Below are positions 7,586 through 8,180 of a stretch of DNA of 8,180 nucleotides, piece after piece. A model generated the notes under the pieces. That model was given only the letters and a program-made list of their open reading frames with translations, did not search any database and was not told where the DNA came from. Source of the stretch: Rickettsiales bacterium (lineage in GTDB: Bacteria > Pseudomonadota > Alphaproteobacteria > Rickettsiales > UBA1997); assembly GCA_031269065.1 (NCBI GenBank), contig JAIRWJ010000106.1:1-8180 (forward strand), written 5' to 3'. Each line of letters begins with the position of its first letter. The stretch's first letter is position 1. The position numbers and the translations under genes were made by a program.

Positions 7586-7831
7586 ACCTATGACATCTAT
7601 GTCTGTCCGCTGTGGCGATATTGACTGCTGCGATATTAGTTTTGCAGTTCTTACCAAGACATCGAGTGCCCGTAATCGTCAAGAAATTGGTCCTAGAAGA
7701 GAGAGAAGAATATAGGATATTTGGATGGCCTGGTTCCATTTAAGCTTCTTTTGGAGATATAGGTGAGGGAATAGAATTAAAAAAATGCCCGGAATAAAAC
7801 GGTCTAGATCATACAGATTTATACCACCCAT
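7586..7831 (-). pseudogene. Possible decayed membrane-protein fragment with in-frame TGA
   Basis: From an ATG at 7831 the minus strand encodes 50 residues (MGGINLYDLDRFIPGIFLIL..., later ISYILLSLLGPIS), with hydrophobic segments at about 12-26 and 36-49. The frame is interrupted by TGA at 7681-7679, then stays open for 31 more codons (RLRALDVLVRTAKLISQQ...) to a TAG at 7585-7583. The frame is also open 13 codons upstream of the ATG. The protein-like composition suggests an eroded gene, but no Shine-Dalgarno is clear and no family is recognised. It could be a short real membrane peptide or chance. Confidence 0.25.
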
Positions 7832-7904
7832 TCCAGCTAATTCTTGAATACTTTTTGCATAAAATTTCTAGATTTTTAAAAGGATTCAACACTAATCAGA
7901 GAAC

Positions 7905-7931
7905 AAAAAAGACACCGTTTCCGGTGTCTTT
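7905..7931 (-). terminator. Intrinsic terminator with GAAA loop
   Basis: A 10-bp stem AAAGACACCG / CGGTGTCTTT. Read on the minus strand the loop is GAAA, a stable GNRA tetraloop, and the RNA ends in a run of six U. On the plus strand the loop is UUUC and the T-run is only three bases. The structure therefore mainly stops leftward transcription entering from the right of the window. Confidence 0.8.
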
Positions 7932-8029
7932 CTAATAATAAATAAAGGAAAAAATTAATTAATATATTTTCTCAATAAAAAATAATATTAATCCAATGAT
8001 ACTATGGAATGATGAATAATAATCATTGT
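7905..8029 (-). ncRNA. Candidate small RNA of about 125 nt
   Basis: A minus-strand promoter (8036-8063) predicts a start near 8029, and the strong terminator ends the transcript at about 7905. The interval has no ORF with a ribosome binding site and is very AT-rich. A promoter, a short non-coding body and a GNRA-loop terminator are the usual layout of a bacterial small RNA. In such AT-rich DNA the promoter match may be chance; the terminator could instead close a gene lying to the right. Confidence 0.3.
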
Positions 8030-8040
8030 GATTACATAGT
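8001..8040. repeat. 40-bp imperfect palindrome with nested AATGAT/ATCATT arms
   Basis: The outer arms ACTATG and CATAGT enclose inner arms AATGAT and ATCATT; unpaired bases make it asymmetric. AATGAT also occurs just outside at 7994-7999. It overlaps the -10 and start region of the candidate minus-strand promoter, the place where a repressor operator or a 5' RNA hairpin would be expected. Confidence 0.45.
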
Positions 8041-8063
8041 ATTTAGGTTATTTATATTGTCAA
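8036..8063 (-). promoter_or_regulatory. Sigma70-like promoter TTGACA-16-TACTAT
   Basis: On the minus strand a perfect TTGACA (8063-8058) is followed after 16 bases by TACTAT (8041-8036), matching four of six -10 positions including the key first A and last T. It points left towards the terminator at 7905-7931. Confidence 0.4.
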
Positions 8064-8087
8064 TATCTAAAATAAGGTGTATTTTTT

Positions 8088-8171
8088 ATGAAAAAATATA
8101 TACTGGTGGTATATATAAATTTAACATATATCTTTCAAATTTATATATTTTTGCTGATAATTCGGGGTTAA
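8088..8171 (+). CDS. Possible 27-aa hydrophobic peptide
   Basis: ATG at 8088 follows AAGGTG at an eight-base spacing and encodes MKKYILVVYINLTYIFQIYI plus FLLIIRG, then TAA. The layout of two Lys followed by a continuous hydrophobic helix resembles small membrane peptides, including type I toxin-like ones. The surrounding DNA is extremely AT-rich, which by itself yields Ile/Tyr/Leu/Phe codons, so chance is a serious alternative. An inverted repeat TATATAC/GTATATA (8097-8115) lies inside. Confidence 0.25.
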   Translation: MKKYILVVYINLTYIFQIYIFLLIIRG

Positions 8172-8180
8172 AACAAGTAT

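Larger units (their letters stand above)
7209..7904. other. Intergenic region without a clear intact gene
   Basis: All six frames are broken by frequent stops. I saw no tRNA-like fold, no convincing promoter directly in front of the 66-aa gene (TTGATT with a weak TATCTA at 16-base spacing near 7250 is the best and is poor), and no CRISPR-type repeats. It contains two strong palindromes and a possible decayed gene fragment, listed separately. Confidence 0.6.

Noticed and set aside
7554..7739. Minus-strand 61-codon ORF starting MEPGHPNILY
   Set aside because: No clear ribosome binding site, no recognisable domain, and it overlaps another frame (7586-7831) that looks more protein-like. Neither is convincing as an intact gene.
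7201..8180. tRNA gene or CRISPR array in the intergenic DNA
   Set aside because: No cloverleaf-like T-loop sequence and no regularly spaced direct repeats were found on either strand.

Overview
The window is dominated by one very large gene that reads leftwards (minus strand) from an ATG at 6950 and runs off the left edge at base 1. I translated it by hand: 2316 consecutive codons without a stop. It is an exported, cysteine-rich protein (about 85 Cys) with an N-terminal signal sequence, several repeated cysteine motifs, a Ser/Gly-rich linker, one central hydrophobic hairpin and a C-proximal module carrying two CxRxxC motifs. The 3' end is missing. My best but unproven reading is the outward-facing part of an enlarged VirB6/TrbL-like type IV secretion protein of the kind seen in Rickettsiales, whose multi-helix membrane domain would lie beyond the window. 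All 13 Trp codons are TGG and no TGA, TAG or TAA occurs in frame, so the genetic code looks standard.

Immediately upstream (6995-7195) is a small 66-codon gene with a GTG start and a good ribosome binding site. Only 44 nt separate it from the giant gene, and that gap holds a perfect 8-bp hairpin, so the two are probably co-transcribed. The product of the small gene is unrecognised.

From about 7209 to 7904 there is no convincing intact gene. The stretch holds two strong palindromes (7469-7484 and 7503-7529) and a possible decayed minus-strand membrane-protein fragment (7586-7831) with one in-frame TGA. From 7905 to the right edge the DNA is much more AT-rich. It contains a textbook intrinsic terminator (7905-7931, GAAA loop when read on the minus strand), a sigma70-like minus-strand promoter (8036-8063) that would give a transcript of about 125 nt ending at that terminator, a 40-bp imperfect palindrome over the -10 of that promoter, and a possible 27-residue hydrophobic peptide on the plus strand.

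Organism: codon choice in the giant gene leans heavily on ATA (Ile), AGA/AGG (Arg) and AGT/AGC (Ser), with moderate-to-low GC, spacious intergenic DNA and a signal-peptide-bearing giant Cys-rich protein. This fits an alphaproteobacterial intracellular symbiont (Rickettsiales, for example Midichloriaceae-like), but that assignment is inference and rests mainly on the CxRxxC module.
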